DNA of 26,062 nucleotides, taken from NCBI GenBank assembly GCA_024636405.1, contig JAGXHC010000125.1, positions 1 to 26,062 on the forward strand. The letters are read 5' to 3'. The position numbers and the translations under genes are program-made. Below the pieces are notes generated by a model, which searched no databases, was not told the DNA's origin, and was given only the letters and a program-made list of their open reading frames with translations. This stretch comes from Sulfitobacter sp. (GTDB lineage: Bacteria > Pseudomonadota > Alphaproteobacteria > Rhodobacterales > Rhodobacteraceae). Below are positions 7,770-17,600 of the stretch, piece by piece; position 1 is the stretch's first letter; each line of letters opens with the position of its first letter.

Positions 7770-8621
7770 ATGAGTCAAATGCATCCAATACCCGATTACG
7801 CGCTATATGGGGAAACCGACGCCTTTCCGGATATAGTACATTGCGAACACATCAAGGATCGTGCTCCGGATCACGGATGGCACATTTCGACGCATCGTCA
7901 TGCGCAGTTGGTTCAGGTGTTTTATATCAAGACAGGCAGCGCGAAAGCCGATGTGGACGGGCAGAATTTCGAGCTGTCAGACAACCAGCTATTTTTTGTT
8001 CCAGCTCAGGCGGTGCATAGCTTTGCCTTTGCGCCACATACGCAAGGGCTTGTGCAGTCTTTTCCACTGTCCGTTCTGCATAGCATTGTGCCCGCTAACG
8101 CGGACATTTCAGTCGTGCTGTCCCAACCTTTCCTGGCAAAGCCGGATGCGCAGTTGCTCGCCATGATGTCGGTGCTGGACGCATCGCTAAAAAGCACTGG
8201 CCTTTACCGGACGCAAACAGCCCTTGGGCTGGCCCATAGTGTTTTGGCCATGACCGCCGCCTTGGGTGCTTCGCTAAATGGCAATGCGCTGCGTGGCCCC
8301 GACAGACGGCTGGCACGGTTGGACAAGTTGATTTCGAACCACCGATCAGTCGGGCGCAGTCCACGTGATTACGCTGCTGAAATGGGGCTAAGCACCGGGC
8401 ATCTCAGTCGCCTGTGCCGCGCGGCTAAAGGCGTGTCGGCATCCACATATATTGAGGCACAGATCATTCAGGAGGCGTGCCGCCTGCTGGCATTTACCCA
8501 ACTTTCAATTGCTGAGGTCGGGTATCGACTGGGCTTTTCTGACCCGTCCTATTTTTCCCGCCGATTTCGGGCTGTGCAGGGGCAGACACCTTCGCTGTAT
8601 CGCCAGCGGTTTTTGAGCTAG
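7770..8621 (+). CDS. pobR: AraC family transcriptional regulator, probable PobR-type activator of pobA
   Basis: 283 residues. The N-terminal half is a cupin-like ligand-binding domain, with HWHISTHRHAQLVQVFYI-type strands at about 36-53 and FVPAQAVHSF near 76-85. The C-terminal ~100 residues form the AraC double helix-turn-helix: first HTH around SPRDYAAEMGLSTGHLSRLCRAAKG, second around LSIAEVGYRLGFSDPSYFSRRFRAVQGQTPSLYR, with the family signature. Placement back-to-back with pobA argues that it senses 4-hydroxybenzoate and activates pobA. This is an inference from context, since AraC-type PobR regulators are known in other Proteobacteria. The start ATG 7770 has no obvious Shine-Dalgarno; an in-frame ATG at 7779 is an alternative. 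Confidence 0.85.
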   Translation: MSQMHPIPDYALYGETDAFPDIVHCEHIKDRAPDHGWHISTHRHAQLVQVFYIKTGSAKADVDGQNFELSDNQLFFVPAQAVHSFAFAPHTQGLVQSFPLSVLHSIVPANADISVVLSQPFLAKPDAQLLAMMSVLDASLKSTGLYRTQTALGLAHSVLAMTAALGASLNGNALRGPDRRLARLDKLISNHRSVGRSPRDYAAEMGLSTGHLSRLCRAAKGVSASTYIEAQIIQEACRLLAFTQLSIAEVGYRLGFSDPSYFSRRFRAVQGQTPSLYRQRFLS

Positions 8622-8636
8622 GATCAAACCCTATCG

Positions 8637-8668
8637 AATTTGCCTAAAATTTACGCATAGCGCAAATT
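8637..8668. promoter_or_regulatory. Inverted repeat upstream of the urease operon
   Basis: AATTTGC (8637-8643) and GCAAATT (8662-8668) form a perfect 7-bp inverted repeat with an 18-bp spacer, in the AT-richer gap between the AraC gene and ureD. It is a plausible operator or part of the urease promoter. The regulator is unknown. Confidence 0.35.
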
Positions 8669-8754
8669 GAAGGCCCAAAAACTTTCGAACTTTATCGTTT
8701 GCCATCGCTCCGCCAGCGAATCCCGTTATCCATGATCCTGATTTTGATGGCGTA

Positions 8755-9606
8755 GTGGAGGGGCCGATTAACATCGCGACACATATCGATCTTGCGTCAC
8801 AAGCCGCCGCCCAGCCCCGTGCGTTGGGAGCGCTGCGCGTTGCCAGCAAAACCTATGGGGCGCGATCAGTCATCGACGATCTCTATCAATCGGGATGCTT
8901 AAAGGCGCTGTTCCCGCGCGCGGCGTCTGGCGGTATGACGGGCGTGTTCCTGAGCACCTCTGGCGGGATGACAGGCGGCGACCGCCTCACGATTGACGCT
9001 GTCGCTGGCCCGGACAGCCGCCTAACCCTGACATCACAGGCGGCCGAGCGTGTGTATCTCGCGCAACCCGGCCCACCCGCACGGCTGACCACCACACTGA
9101 GCGTCAAAGAGCGGGCGCGGATCGACTGGTTGCCGCAGGAAACCATCCTGTTCAACGGGTCCGCACTCCACCGCAAGCTTGAAGTCGATCTGGCCCCCGA
9201 TGCGACGTTCTTTGGTGTCGAGCCGCTGGTCTTTGGCCGCGTGTCGATGGGGGAAACGCTGACCTGCGGTACTTTTGCAGACAATGTCACCATCCGCCGC
9301 AATGGCCAGCCGATCTTTGCCGATGCCGTGCGCCTGTCGGGCGATATCGCGGCGCAGCTTTCCGGTCCAGCCACTGCTGTGGGTCACTTTGCCATGGCCA
9401 GCGTCTTTTATGCCGCCGCCGATGCCGACGCCCTGCTGGCCCCCCTGCGGGCGCTGTTGCCCACGACCGCAGGTGCCAGCCTGATCCGGCCCGGCGTGCT
9501 TTACGCGCGTCTTTTGGCACCCGACAGTTACATCCTGCGCCAATCTTTGGTGCCGATCATTGCCCGCCTTCACGGTGCGGCCCCACCCAAAACATGGATG
9601 CTTTAA
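8755..9606 (+). CDS. ureD: Urease accessory protein UreD
   Basis: 283 residues. UreD (UreH) is the scaffold that binds apo-urease and, with UreF and UreG, delivers nickel to the active site. Recognisable segments are [31 protein letters not shown] (about 52-82), [17 protein letters not shown] (about 90-106), [14 protein letters not shown] (about 122-135) and [16 protein letters not shown] (about 152-167), all typical of the family. The start is uncertain. GTG 8755 is the most upstream usable start, but its best purine tract (GGAGGGG) lies just inside the ORF at 8757-8763, with no ATG/GTG/TTG close behind it. The next gene, ureA, starts one base after the stop, so translation is likely coupled. 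Confidence 0.9.
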   Translation: MEGPINIATHIDLASQAAAQPRALGALRVASKTYGARSVIDDLYQSGCLKALFPRAASGGMTGVFLSTSGGMTGGDRLTIDAVAGPDSRLTLTSQAAERVYLAQPGPPARLTTTLSVKERARIDWLPQETILFNGSALHRKLEVDLAPDATFFGVEPLVFGRVSMGETLTCGTFADNVTIRRNGQPIFADAVRLSGDIAAQLSGPATAVGHFAMASVFYAAADADALLAPLRALLPTTAGASLIRPGVLYARLLAPDSYILRQSLVPIIARLHGAAPPKTWML

Positions 9607-9607
9607 C

Positions 9608-9910
9608 ATGCAGCTGACCCCTCGTGAAAAAGACAAACTGCTGATCGCCATGGCGGCCGAGGTCGCGCGCAAACGGCTGGCCCGTGGCGTCAAGCTGAAC
9701 CACCCCGAGGCCATCGCCCTGATCACGGACACCGTCGTTGAAGGTGCCCGTGATGGCCGCAGCGTTGCCGACATGATGCAGGCGGGTGCCCAGGTCATCA
9801 CCCGCGACCAATGCATGGAGGGCATCTCCGAGATGATCCACGACATTCAGGTCGAAGCCACATTTCCTGACGGAACCAAGCTGGTCACCGTCCACAACCC
9901 AATCCGCTAG
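9608..9910 (+). CDS. ureA: Urease subunit gamma
   Basis: 100 residues, standard for the separate gamma subunit of bacterial three-subunit urease. The N-terminus [37 protein letters not shown] and the segment [13 protein letters not shown] are diagnostic. The C-terminus [12 protein letters not shown] matches the family. It assembles with UreB and UreC as (alpha-beta-gamma)3 in the cytosol. The start ATG lies one base after the ureD stop, indicating translational coupling. Confidence 0.97.
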   Translation: MQLTPREKDKLLIAMAAEVARKRLARGVKLNHPEAIALITDTVVEGARDGRSVADMMQAGAQVITRDQCMEGISEMIHDIQVEATFPDGTKLVTVHNPIR

Positions 9911-9922
9911 AAAGGCCCTGCT

Positions 9923-10108
9923 ATGAAACATCTGATGATCCTGCCCGCGCTTGTTCTTGCATCCCCCGCGCTTGCCCATCCCGGCTTGCACATGGCCCCG
10001 CATGGTGCCGAATGGATGCCCGTTTTCATGGGCCTCGCCGTGATCGGTGCCGCCACCGTTCTCGCGCTGCGCACCCGTGTCAAAGCCACCCAAAAGGCCC
10101 GCAAATGA
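9923..10108 (+). CDS. Small secreted/membrane His-containing protein embedded in the urease operon
   Basis: 61 residues lying between ureA and ureB. It starts 12 bp after ureA behind AAAGG at a 7-nt spacing, and its TGA overlaps the ureB ATG as ATGA. Both facts support real, coupled translation. The protein has a signal peptide ([18 protein letters not shown], likely cleaved before H19), a short periplasmic segment with histidines 19, 23 and 27 ([13 protein letters not shown]), one membrane span at about 31-49 and a basic cytosolic tail ([12 protein letters not shown]). Similar short His-rich membrane proteins occur in urease operons of Rhodobacterales (possibly the DUF6732 family, from memory). 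A role in metal or urea handling is only an inference from the operon. Confidence 0.8.
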   Translation: MKHLMILPALVLASPALAHPGLHMAPHGAEWMPVFMGLAVIGAATVLALRTRVKATQKARK

Positions 10109-10410
10109 TCCCCGGAGAGGTGCTTTGCGCCGAGGGTGACATCACCCTGAACGAGGGGCGCGAGGCGATCACGCTGATGGTCGCCAATACAGGCGACCGC
10201 CCCGTACAGGTCGGCAGCCACTACCATTTCGCCGAAACCAACCCCGCGCTGGATTTCGACCGCACAGCCGCCCATGGCTGTCGTCTGGACATCGCCGCAG
10301 GCACCGCCGTGCGGTTCGAGCCCGGCCAGCGCCGCGAAGTGAACCTGATCCCGCTGGCAGGTGACCGCAAGGTGTTCGGCTTCAACGGTGCTGTGATGGG
10401 TGCACTTTAA
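10105..10410 (+). CDS. ureB: Urease subunit beta
   Basis: 101 residues, the usual length of the separate beta subunit. Diagnostic segments are the start [41 protein letters not shown] (about 29-49) and [27 protein letters not shown] (about 71-97). It is a structural subunit packing against UreC. The start overlaps the stop of the preceding 61-residue ORF by four bases, and ureC follows after 36 bp. Confidence 0.97.
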   Translation: MIPGEVLCAEGDITLNEGREAITLMVANTGDRPVQVGSHYHFAETNPALDFDRTAAHGCRLDIAAGTAVRFEPGQRREVNLIPLAGDRKVFGFNGAVMGAL

Positions 10411-10446
10411 GCGACGGCCCCACGCCGCAAACAAAAGAGAATTGAT

Positions 10447-12156
10447 ATGACCACCAAACTCCCCCGCTCTGAATATGCTGCGATGTATGGCCCCACCACA
10501 GGCGACCGTGTGCGGTTGGCAGACACCGATCTGATCATCGAAGTTGAACGCGACCTGACCACCTATGGCGAAGAGGTCAAATTCGGCGGGGGCAAGGTGA
10601 TCCGCGACGGGATGGGACAGTCTCAGGTGACGCGGGCGAATGGCGCGGTCGATACCGTGATCACCAATGCGCTGATCTTGGATCACTCCGGCATCTACAA
10701 GGCCGATGTGGCGCTGAAAGACGGGCGCATCGCGGGCATCGGCAAGGCGGGCAATCCCGACACCCAGCCCAACGTCGATATCATCATAGGACCAGGAACC
10801 GAGATCATAGCCGGCGAGGGTCGCATCCTGACCGCAGGCGGGTTTGACAGCCACATCCACTTTATCTGCCCCCAGCAGATGGAGGATTCGTTGCACTCCG
10901 GCGTGACGACCTGTTTCGGTGGTGGCACTGGCCCCGCGCACGGCACGCTCGCCACAACCTGCACCCCCGGCCCTTGGCACATCGGACGCATGTTGCAAGC
11001 GATGGACGGCGTGGTGATGAACATTGGCCTGTCGGGCAAGGGCAACGCCAGCCAGCCCGGTGCTTTGATCGAAATGGTCAATGCCGGGGCTTGCTCCCTT
11101 AAGCTGCACGAGGATTGGGGCACGACGCCTGCCGCCATTGATTGCTGCCTGTCGGTCGCCGATGACATGGACGTACAGGTGATGATCCATACCGACACCC
11201 TGAACGAATCCGGCTTTGTCGAACATACGCTGGCGGCAATGAAGGGGCGGACCATCCATGCCTTCCACACCGAAGGCGCAGGCGGAGGTCATGCGCCCGA
11301 CATCATCAAGATTTGCGGAGAAGAGCATGTCTTGCCCTCCTCGACCAACCCCACACGCCCCTTCACGGTGAACACTTTGGAAGAGCATCTGGACATGCTC
11401 ATGGTCTGCCACCACCTTGACAAGTCGATCCCCGAAGACGTCGCCTTTGCCGAAAGCCGGATCAGGCGCGAGACGATTGCCGCCGAAGATATTCTGCATG
11501 ACATCGGTGCGTTCTCGATCATCGCATCCGACAGTCAGGCCATGGGCCGCGTGGGCGAGGTGTTGATCAGGACATGGCAGACCGCAGACAAGATGCGCAA
11601 GCAGCGTGGGCGCCTGCCCGAAGAAACCGGCGACAACGACAATTTCCGCGTCAAACGCTACATCGCAAAGTACACGATCAATCCGGCGATTGCCCATGGT
11701 GTCAGCCGCGAAATCGGCTCAATCGAGGTGGGAAAGAAGGCTGATCTGGTGTTATGGAGCCCCGCTTTCTTTGGCGTGAAACCCGAAATGGTGCTGATGT
11801 CCGGCATGATCGTGGTGGCGCAAATGGGCGATCCGAACGCATCCATCCCGACGCCGCAGCCGGTCTATACGCGGCCGATGTTCGGGGCCTATGGCAGCGC
11901 CTTGCAGCATTGCGCTGTGACCTTCATTTCGGACGCAGCACAATCGAACGGATTGCACGACAGCCTTGGCCTGTCAAAACAGACCATTGCCGTCAAAAAC
12001 ACCCGCAACATCGGGAAATCCGACCTGATCCACAACTCCGCCACACCCAAGGTAGAGGTAAACCCCGAAACCTACGAGGTGCGCGCAGACGGAGAACTGC
12101 TGACCTGCGAACCCGCCGAAACGTTGCCGATGGCGCAACGCTATTTCATGTTCTGA
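10447..12156 (+). CDS. ureC: Urease subunit alpha (catalytic)
   Basis: 569 residues, full length for the dinickel catalytic subunit that hydrolyses urea to ammonia and carbamate. All active-site residues are visible: nickel ligands His136 and His138 ([10 protein letters not shown]), the lysine that becomes carbamylated, Lys219 (SLKLHEDWG), His248 (MIHTD), His274 ([11 protein letters not shown]) and Asp362 (ASDSQAMGR). The mobile-flap pair Cys321-His322 is in MVCHHLD. The C-terminus MAQRYFMF is typical. The start ATG is preceded by AAAGAGA. It is the fifth ORF of the operon, with ureE 8 bp downstream. Nothing in the sequence suggests loss of activity. Confidence 0.98.
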   Translation: MTTKLPRSEYAAMYGPTTGDRVRLADTDLIIEVERDLTTYGEEVKFGGGKVIRDGMGQSQVTRANGAVDTVITNALILDHSGIYKADVALKDGRIAGIGKAGNPDTQPNVDIIIGPGTEIIAGEGRILTAGGFDSHIHFICPQQMEDSLHSGVTTCFGGGTGPAHGTLATTCTPGPWHIGRMLQAMDGVVMNIGLSGKGNASQPGALIEMVNAGACSLKLHEDWGTTPAAIDCCLSVADDMDVQVMIHTDTLNESGFVEHTLAAMKGRTIHAFHTEGAGGGHAPDIIKICGEEHVLPSSTNPTRPFTVNTLEEHLDMLMVCHHLDKSIPEDVAFAESRIRRETIAAEDILHDIGAFSIIASDSQAMGRVGEVLIRTWQTADKMRKQRGRLPEETGDNDNFRVKRYIAKYTINPAIAHGVSREIGSIEVGKKADLVLWSPAFFGVKPEMVLMSGMIVVAQMGDPNASIPTPQPVYTRPMFGAYGSALQHCAVTFISDAAQSNGLHDSLGLSKQTIAVKNTRNIGKSDLIHNSATPKVEVNPETYEVRADGELLTCEPAETLPMAQRYFMF

Positions 12157-12164
12157 GGCCCGAT

Positions 12165-12617
12165 ATGACTGAACTTTCCTCTGCCCACATAATCAGACGC
12201 AGCGGCCATTGGGACGGTGCCCACGACAGCTGTGTGCTGACCTATGATGAACGCTTTTTGCGCCGCAAACGCTTGCTGACCGCCCATAACGAGGGGTTTC
12301 TGGTCGATCTGCCCCATACAGAATCCCTTAATCACGGCGATGCATTCCAGTTGGAAGACGGCAAGTTCATCGAAGTCATCGCTGCCAAGGAAACCTTGCT
12401 TGAAGTGACAGGAGACGATCTGGTGCGGCTTGCGTGGCATATCGGCAACCGCCATTGCCCCTGTCAGGTGGAACCCACACGCCTGCTGATCCAGAATGAT
12501 CACGTGATCCGCGACATGCTCGGCAAACTGGGAGCGGCGTTGCGCGATGTGTCCGAACCCTTCATTCCCGAAGGCGGCGCTTATGGCCACGGTCGCACCC
12601 ACAGTCACGCCCATTGA
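12165..12617 (+). CDS. ureE: Urease accessory protein UreE (nickel metallochaperone)
   Basis: 150 residues. UreE is a homodimeric nickel chaperone that supplies UreG. The conserved metal-binding histidine lies in LAWHIGNRHCPCQV (about residues 89-102). The C-terminus is histidine-bearing (GHGRTHSHAH), a short version of the His tail seen in family members. The N-terminal peptide-binding-like domain includes DERFLRRKRLLTAHNEGFLVDLP. The start ATG 12165 is 8 bp after the ureC stop. A longer open frame upstream overlaps ureC and is not UreE-like. The stop TGA shares a base with the ureF ATG. Confidence 0.94.
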   Translation: MTELSSAHIIRRSGHWDGAHDSCVLTYDERFLRRKRLLTAHNEGFLVDLPHTESLNHGDAFQLEDGKFIEVIAAKETLLEVTGDDLVRLAWHIGNRHCPCQVEPTRLLIQNDHVIRDMLGKLGAALRDVSEPFIPEGGAYGHGRTHSHAH

Positions 12618-13252
12618 TGCAAACCCACGCTCTTATCACCTTGGCACAATGGCTGTCGCCCAGCTTTCCCGTGGGGGCGTTCAGCTATAGCCACGGGCTT
12701 GAGATGGCTGTGAGCGATGGTACGGTCCACAACGCTGCGTCCCTGCAAGCTTGGCTTGAGGGAATCATCCGCCACGGTGCAGGTCGCAACGATGCCATCT
12801 TGCTTGCAGCTGGCTACCAAGGCGAGGGATTGGAGAGCTTGGATGCGCAGGCGCGTGCTCTGGCCCCCTCTGCCGAGCGGTTAATCGAGACCACACAGCA
12901 AGGTGCCGCGTTCGTGCGTGTTGTGAATGATGTGTGGGGACATGATCTGCCTGATCTGACGCTGCCTGTCGCCTTTGGCGCGGCCTGCGCGGCGCAGGGT
13001 CTGCCGCTGGAAGACGCAGCGCAGATGTTCCTGCACGCCTTCGTCAGTGCACTTGTCTCGGCCGCTATTCGCGCTGTACCTTTGGGGCAGACTGACGGGC
13101 AGCGGGTGATCAGCGCCCTTGCGCCGCTGTGCCAGCAGACCGTTGAAACCGCCCTGAACCAACCCCCCGACGACATCGGCAGCGCCTGCTTTCTAGCCGA
13201 TATCGCATCGATGCAACATGAAACGCTCTATTCAAGGATGTTCCAGACATGA
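12617..13252 (+). CDS. ureF: Urease accessory protein UreF
   Basis: 211 residues, all-helical. UreF joins UreD and UreG in the urease activation complex and gates nickel insertion. The N-terminus [32 protein letters not shown] is the family signature. The start ATG 12617 overlaps the ureE stop (TGATG). A TTG one codon upstream is possible but unnecessary. The stop overlaps the ureG start as ATGA, so ureE-F-G are translationally coupled. Confidence 0.94.
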   Translation: MQTHALITLAQWLSPSFPVGAFSYSHGLEMAVSDGTVHNAASLQAWLEGIIRHGAGRNDAILLAAGYQGEGLESLDAQARALAPSAERLIETTQQGAAFVRVVNDVWGHDLPDLTLPVAFGAACAAQGLPLEDAAQMFLHAFVSALVSAAIRAVPLGQTDGQRVISALAPLCQQTVETALNQPPDDIGSACFLADIASMQHETLYSRMFQT

Positions 13253-13878
13253 GTTCCCCCAACGGCCCTTTGCGTATCGGAATTGGTGGCCCTGTGGGCG
13301 CTGGCAAGACGACCCTGACCGCCGCCCTGTGTCGTGCCATGCGTGACCGCTGGTCGATTGGTGTCATCACCAACGACATCTACACCCAAGAAGACGCCGA
13401 AGCGCTGATGAGGATGCAGGTGCTGCCACATGACAGAATTATCGGGGTCGAGACGGGCGGCTGCCCCCATACGGCGATTCGCGAGGATGCTTCGATCAAT
13501 CTGGCCGCCGTTGCGCGGATGCAGGAGCGTCACCCCGACCTTGACTGCATCTTGATCGAATCGGGCGGCGACAACCTTTCAGCCACATTCAGCCCCGAAC
13601 TGGCAGACATCACACTTTATGTCATCGACGTCGCGGCAGGCGAGGAAATTCCCCGCAAGGGCGGCCCTGCGATCACCAAGTCAGACATTCTGATCATCAA
13701 TAAAACAGACCTTGCACCCTATGTTGGTGCATCTCTCGAGGTGATGGACCGCGACGCGAAACGCATGCGCGGCGAGCGGCCTTTCGTCTTTGCCGCGATG
13801 AAATCTGACAAAGGCGTAGCCGAGGTGCTGGACCTGATCGTGCGCATTGGTGGGTTACAATTGGTTCCCGCAGATTAA
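13249..13878 (+). CDS. ureG: Urease accessory GTPase UreG
   Basis: 209 residues. UreG is the SIMIBI-class GTPase that drives nickel delivery to urease. The Walker A motif GPVGAGKT is at residues 14-21, the metal-binding CPH motif is in [13 protein letters not shown] (72-74), and the ESGGDNL segment and the guanine-specificity NKTD motif (about residues 154-157) are intact. It is the last gene of the urease operon and starts within the ureF stop codon. No urea transporter or nickel-uptake gene follows within the window. Confidence 0.97.
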   Translation: MSSPNGPLRIGIGGPVGAGKTTLTAALCRAMRDRWSIGVITNDIYTQEDAEALMRMQVLPHDRIIGVETGGCPHTAIREDASINLAAVARMQERHPDLDCILIESGGDNLSATFSPELADITLYVIDVAAGEEIPRKGGPAITKSDILIINKTDLAPYVGASLEVMDRDAKRMRGERPFVFAAMKSDKGVAEVLDLIVRIGGLQLVPAD

Positions 13879-13884
13879 CAATTT

Positions 13885-13937
13885 GTAACAAAACTGGCGG
13901 ATTATTGCCGCTTGTTAACAGGGCACTTTGTTTTTTT
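13885..13937 (+). terminator. Possible terminator after ureG
   Basis: GTAACAA (13885-13891) and TTGTTAAC (13912-13919) flank a GCGG/CCGC stem, and a TTTTTTT run follows at 13931-13937. The pairing is imperfect, with an asymmetric bulge, and the T-run is 11 nt past the stem, so this is tentative. Confidence 0.35.
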
Positions 13938-14010
13938 CCCAAATTCGTCAAATGTCCGCCCAGCTTTACCGAGGCAGTAAGGCGGCAGAAACAACGGTTG
14001 GGGAAACTAA

Positions 14011-14628
14011 ATGAGCGTGAAACGCCAGTGGTCATCTAAGATAGGCATTCCATTTATATGTTTAGGTATACTTTTTGCTGCGGGGTGTGCACGCGCGCCG
14101 TCCGAGCTTCAGACGATTTCCTCAGCTGGTATTAACCCCGATCTTCACGCAATGGCGATTCGCGAAGTTAAAGTTTTGCAATCCAAAGGCCAACGCGTTT
14201 GGTGCGTGCCTTTCGCGCGCAATGCCAGCGGCGTTAACATCCGCGGCAATGCCAATACGTGGTGGGGTCAGGCCGAGGGGCAATATGCCCGCGGCAAACA
14301 GCCTACGATTGGTGCCGTGATGGCTTTTAAGGCGACACGCAAAAATCCGATGGGTCATGTCGCTGTCGTGTCCGAAGTCATTTCCCCCCGCGAGATCAAG
14401 GTCGATCACGCAAATTGGAATCGCAACAAGATTTCCCTGAAGATGAATGTGGTCGACGTCTCAGCGGCCAACAACTGGACCGAGGTGCGTTTGGAAAGCC
14501 AGTCTGATTCCTATGGCAGCGTTTATCCGGTCAAGGGTTTCATCTACCCAGATAACGCGCTTCAGCCAGAGCCCGATTATACCCCAGCGCCGGTCTTTGC
14601 CTTTTTGGGCACGCCTTCAAAACCCTAA
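14011..14628 (+). CDS. CHAP-domain lipoprotein, probable peptidoglycan hydrolase
   Basis: 205 residues. An N-terminal lipoprotein signal (hydrophobic IGIPFICLGILFAAGC, lipidated Cys26) targets it to the periplasmic face of a membrane. A CHAP (NlpC/P60-like) amidase/peptidase domain follows, with catalytic Cys65 in RVWCVPFAR, His116 in MGHVAVV and the third polar residue Asn135 in VDHANW. CHAP proteins cleave amide bonds in peptidoglycan. The C-terminal tail is proline-rich (QPEPDYTPAPV). The start ATG 14011 is preceded by TTGGGGAA. It stands alone between the urease operon and the convergent dnaE2, only 10 bp from the latter's stop, so any terminator must lie within the coding ends. Confidence 0.88.
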   Translation: MSVKRQWSSKIGIPFICLGILFAAGCARAPSELQTISSAGINPDLHAMAIREVKVLQSKGQRVWCVPFARNASGVNIRGNANTWWGQAEGQYARGKQPTIGAVMAFKATRKNPMGHVAVVSEVISPREIKVDHANWNRNKISLKMNVVDVSAANNWTEVRLESQSDSYGSVYPVKGFIYPDNALQPEPDYTPAPVFAFLGTPSKP

Positions 14629-14638
14629 GCCCCCCAGT

Positions 14639-17600
14639 TTAGTGAAAATCACGTGACTTCGGGATCACCCGCACATTGCGCGGGTGTTGCCGGGGGGCAA
14701 CCTGATTGGGAAGCGGACGGGTCACTTCGTCCCCTCGGGCAAAAGTCGCTGGCACCCGTTCTTGCGCCAGCGCATCCAGCCGGTCGCTCCGGTTCTCAAG
14801 CCGCTCGGCGACCACATGGATTACGCGGCCGTCGGTCTGCATCCGCCCATGCACCACCAGCAAACGCGACGACATGATTACGGGGCGGAAATGGTCAAAA
14901 AGCTTGGGCCAGATCACCAGATTGGCGACGCCGGTTTCATCCTCGATCGTGACAAAGCACACCCCCTTGGCGCTGCCCGGTTTCTGCCGCACCAGCACAA
15001 GACCCGCGAGCGACACTTTACGCCCGTGGTTTAGCGCTGGCAGTTGATCCGCGCTGATAAACCCCTGTTTGCGCAGGCTGGCGCGGAAAAAGCTGATCGG
15101 ATGCGCCTTGAGCGACATCCGCAACGTCTGATAATCCGCCACTACTTGCTCGGCCTGAGGCATCGCGGGCAGCAGCACGGGCGGCTCTGCCCCTTCGTCC
15201 ACCGCATCGGCATGGGTGAAAATCGGCAGATCGGGCGCGTCTTTCAACGCCTGTGCCTGCCACAGCGCCTGGCGGCGATCTATACCCATGTTGCGCATGG
15301 CGTCCGCCTCGGCCAGCTTGCGGATCTGGCCCCGGTCCAGCCGCGCTCGGGTTTTCAGATCGGCCACATCGTCAAACGGGCGGTCCCGCGCTGCCATAAT
15401 CCGGGCAGCGGCATCTGCGCGCATCCCGTCGATCTGCCGCATCCCCAACCGCAGGGCAAACCCATCCGCCGAGGGTTCAAGCGTGCTGTTCCAATCCGAG
15501 AAATCCACATCGACACCGCGCACCTCGACCCCGTGTTCGCGGGCATCGCGCACGATCTGCGCAGGTGCGTAAAATCCCATCGGCTGGCTGTTCAGCAAGG
15601 CACAGGCAAAGGCCGCAGGGTAATGGCATTTCATCCAGCTTGAGACATAGACCAGCTTGGCAAAACTTGCCGCATGGCTTTCGGGAAACCCGTATTCGCC
15701 GAACCCCTTGATCTGGTCAAAGCACCGCTGCGCGAATTCGGGATCATAGCCGCGTTCGGTCATCCGCCCGACCATCTTGGTTTGCAGCGTTTCAATCGTG
15801 CCGCGCGACCGGAAGGTCGCCATCGCCTTGCGCAATTCGTTCGCTTCCTTGGGCGTAAACTTTGCCGCATCAATCGCGATCTTCATCGCCTGTTCTTGGA
15901 ATATCGGCACGCCCAAGGTACGCCCCAGAATTTTAAGCAACTCGTCCTGCGGATGTTCCGGCCCCGGTGCGGGATAGCTGACCCCTTCCTGCCGCTGACG
16001 CCGCCGCAAGAAAGGATGCACCATATCGCCCTGAATCGGGCCGGGGCGTACGATGGCAACCTCGATCACCAGATCATAAAACACACGTGGGCGCAGCTTG
16101 GGCAGCATCGCCATTTGCGCACGGCTTTCCACCTGAAACACGCCCAGACTGTCCCCGGCACACAGCATGTCATAGGTCGCATCGTCATCCGGCGGCACCG
16201 TCGCCAGTTCCTTGTCATCATTGTAATGGGCCCGCATCAGATCAAAGCATTTGGCAATGCAGGTCAGCATCCCAAGCGCAAGGATATCCACCTTGAAGAT
16301 TCCCAGTGCGTCGATGTCGTCTTTGTCCCATTCGATAAAGCTACGCTCGGGCATGGCCCCGTTGCCGATGGGCACCATCTCGGTCAAGGGCCGTTCAGTC
16401 AGAATAAAACCACCGACATGCTGGCTCAGGTGGCGTGGCATCCCTGTCATCTCGCGCGCAAGCATCATCACGCAGCGCAGATACGGGTCCGACAGGTCCA
16501 TCCCAGCCTCCTTGACGCGGTCGTCGCCCACCTCGGCCTCGAAACTGCCCCACACGGTGCTGGCAAGCTTGGATGTAACGTCTTCGGACAGCCCCATTGC
16601 CTTGCCCACCTCGCGCAGAGCCGAACGCGGGCGGTAATGGATCACGGTCGCACACAGCCCCGCGCGGTGGCGACCGTATTTGGCATACATGTACTGGATC
16701 ACTTCCTCGCGCCGCTCGTGTTCGAAATCGACATCAATATCGGGCGGCTCGTCGCGTTCCTCGCTTAGAAAGCGCTCAAACAGAACATCATGCTCGGCAG
16801 GGTCCACCGCCGTGATGCCAAGGCAGAAACACACGGTGGAATTGGCTGCCGACCCACGCCCCTGACACAAGATGGGCGGCTGCGCGTCTTGGCGCGCAAA
16901 GCGCACGATATCATTGATGGTCAGGAAATAGCGCGCGATCTTCTTGGACCGGATCAGCGCGAATTCCTTTTCAATGATCGCCTTGATGCGGTCGGGCACA
17001 CCATTCGGATAGCGTGTGGTGGCCCCCTCCCATGTCAGCCGCTCCAGTTCTTCTTGGGCAGAGCGTCCCTCCGGCACAATTTCATGCGGGTATTCGTATT
17101 TCAGATCATCCAGACTGAAGGTGCAGGCATCCGCCACCTTGCGCGTCGCGGCAATCGCGTGAGGCCACGCAGCAAACAGGCGGCACATCTCTGACGGCGG
17201 CTTGAGGAAGCGTTCGGCGTTCGCCTCAAGCAAGAACCCCGCCGTGTCAATCGTGCGCCCCTCGCGGATGCAGGTCATCACGTCCTGCAAGGGGCGGCGA
17301 CTGGCGGCATGATATAGTACATCATTGGTGGCAAGTATCTCCAGGCCATAGGCCTTTGCGATGCGATCCAGCCGATTGATCCGTGCCACATCATCGCCCC
17401 GGTAAAGATACGCCGCTCCCACATGCCGCATCCCCCGCAAAGCACGGGTCAGGCGGGGCAACCCGGCCTCGAACACCTCCAGCCTCTCGGGTGGCATCAC
17501 GATCAACTCAAGTCCCTCGGCATGGTCCGCGACCATGTCCAGCGTCAGATGGGTGGTCCCCTTCTCCTGCCAGCCGCCATCCACATCAGCCATCTTGCCC

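Noticed and set aside
9907..11697. A 596-codon open frame on the minus strand opposite ureB and ureC
   Set aside because: Antisense shadow of a GC-rich coding region; the plus-strand frame encodes an unmistakable urease alpha subunit with all active-site residues, and the antisense product shows no domain.
15674..16768. A 364-codon open frame antisense to dnaE2
   Set aside because: Mirror of the polymerase codon bias (His/Arg/Gln-rich, no motif); dnaE2 motifs are intact on the minus strand.
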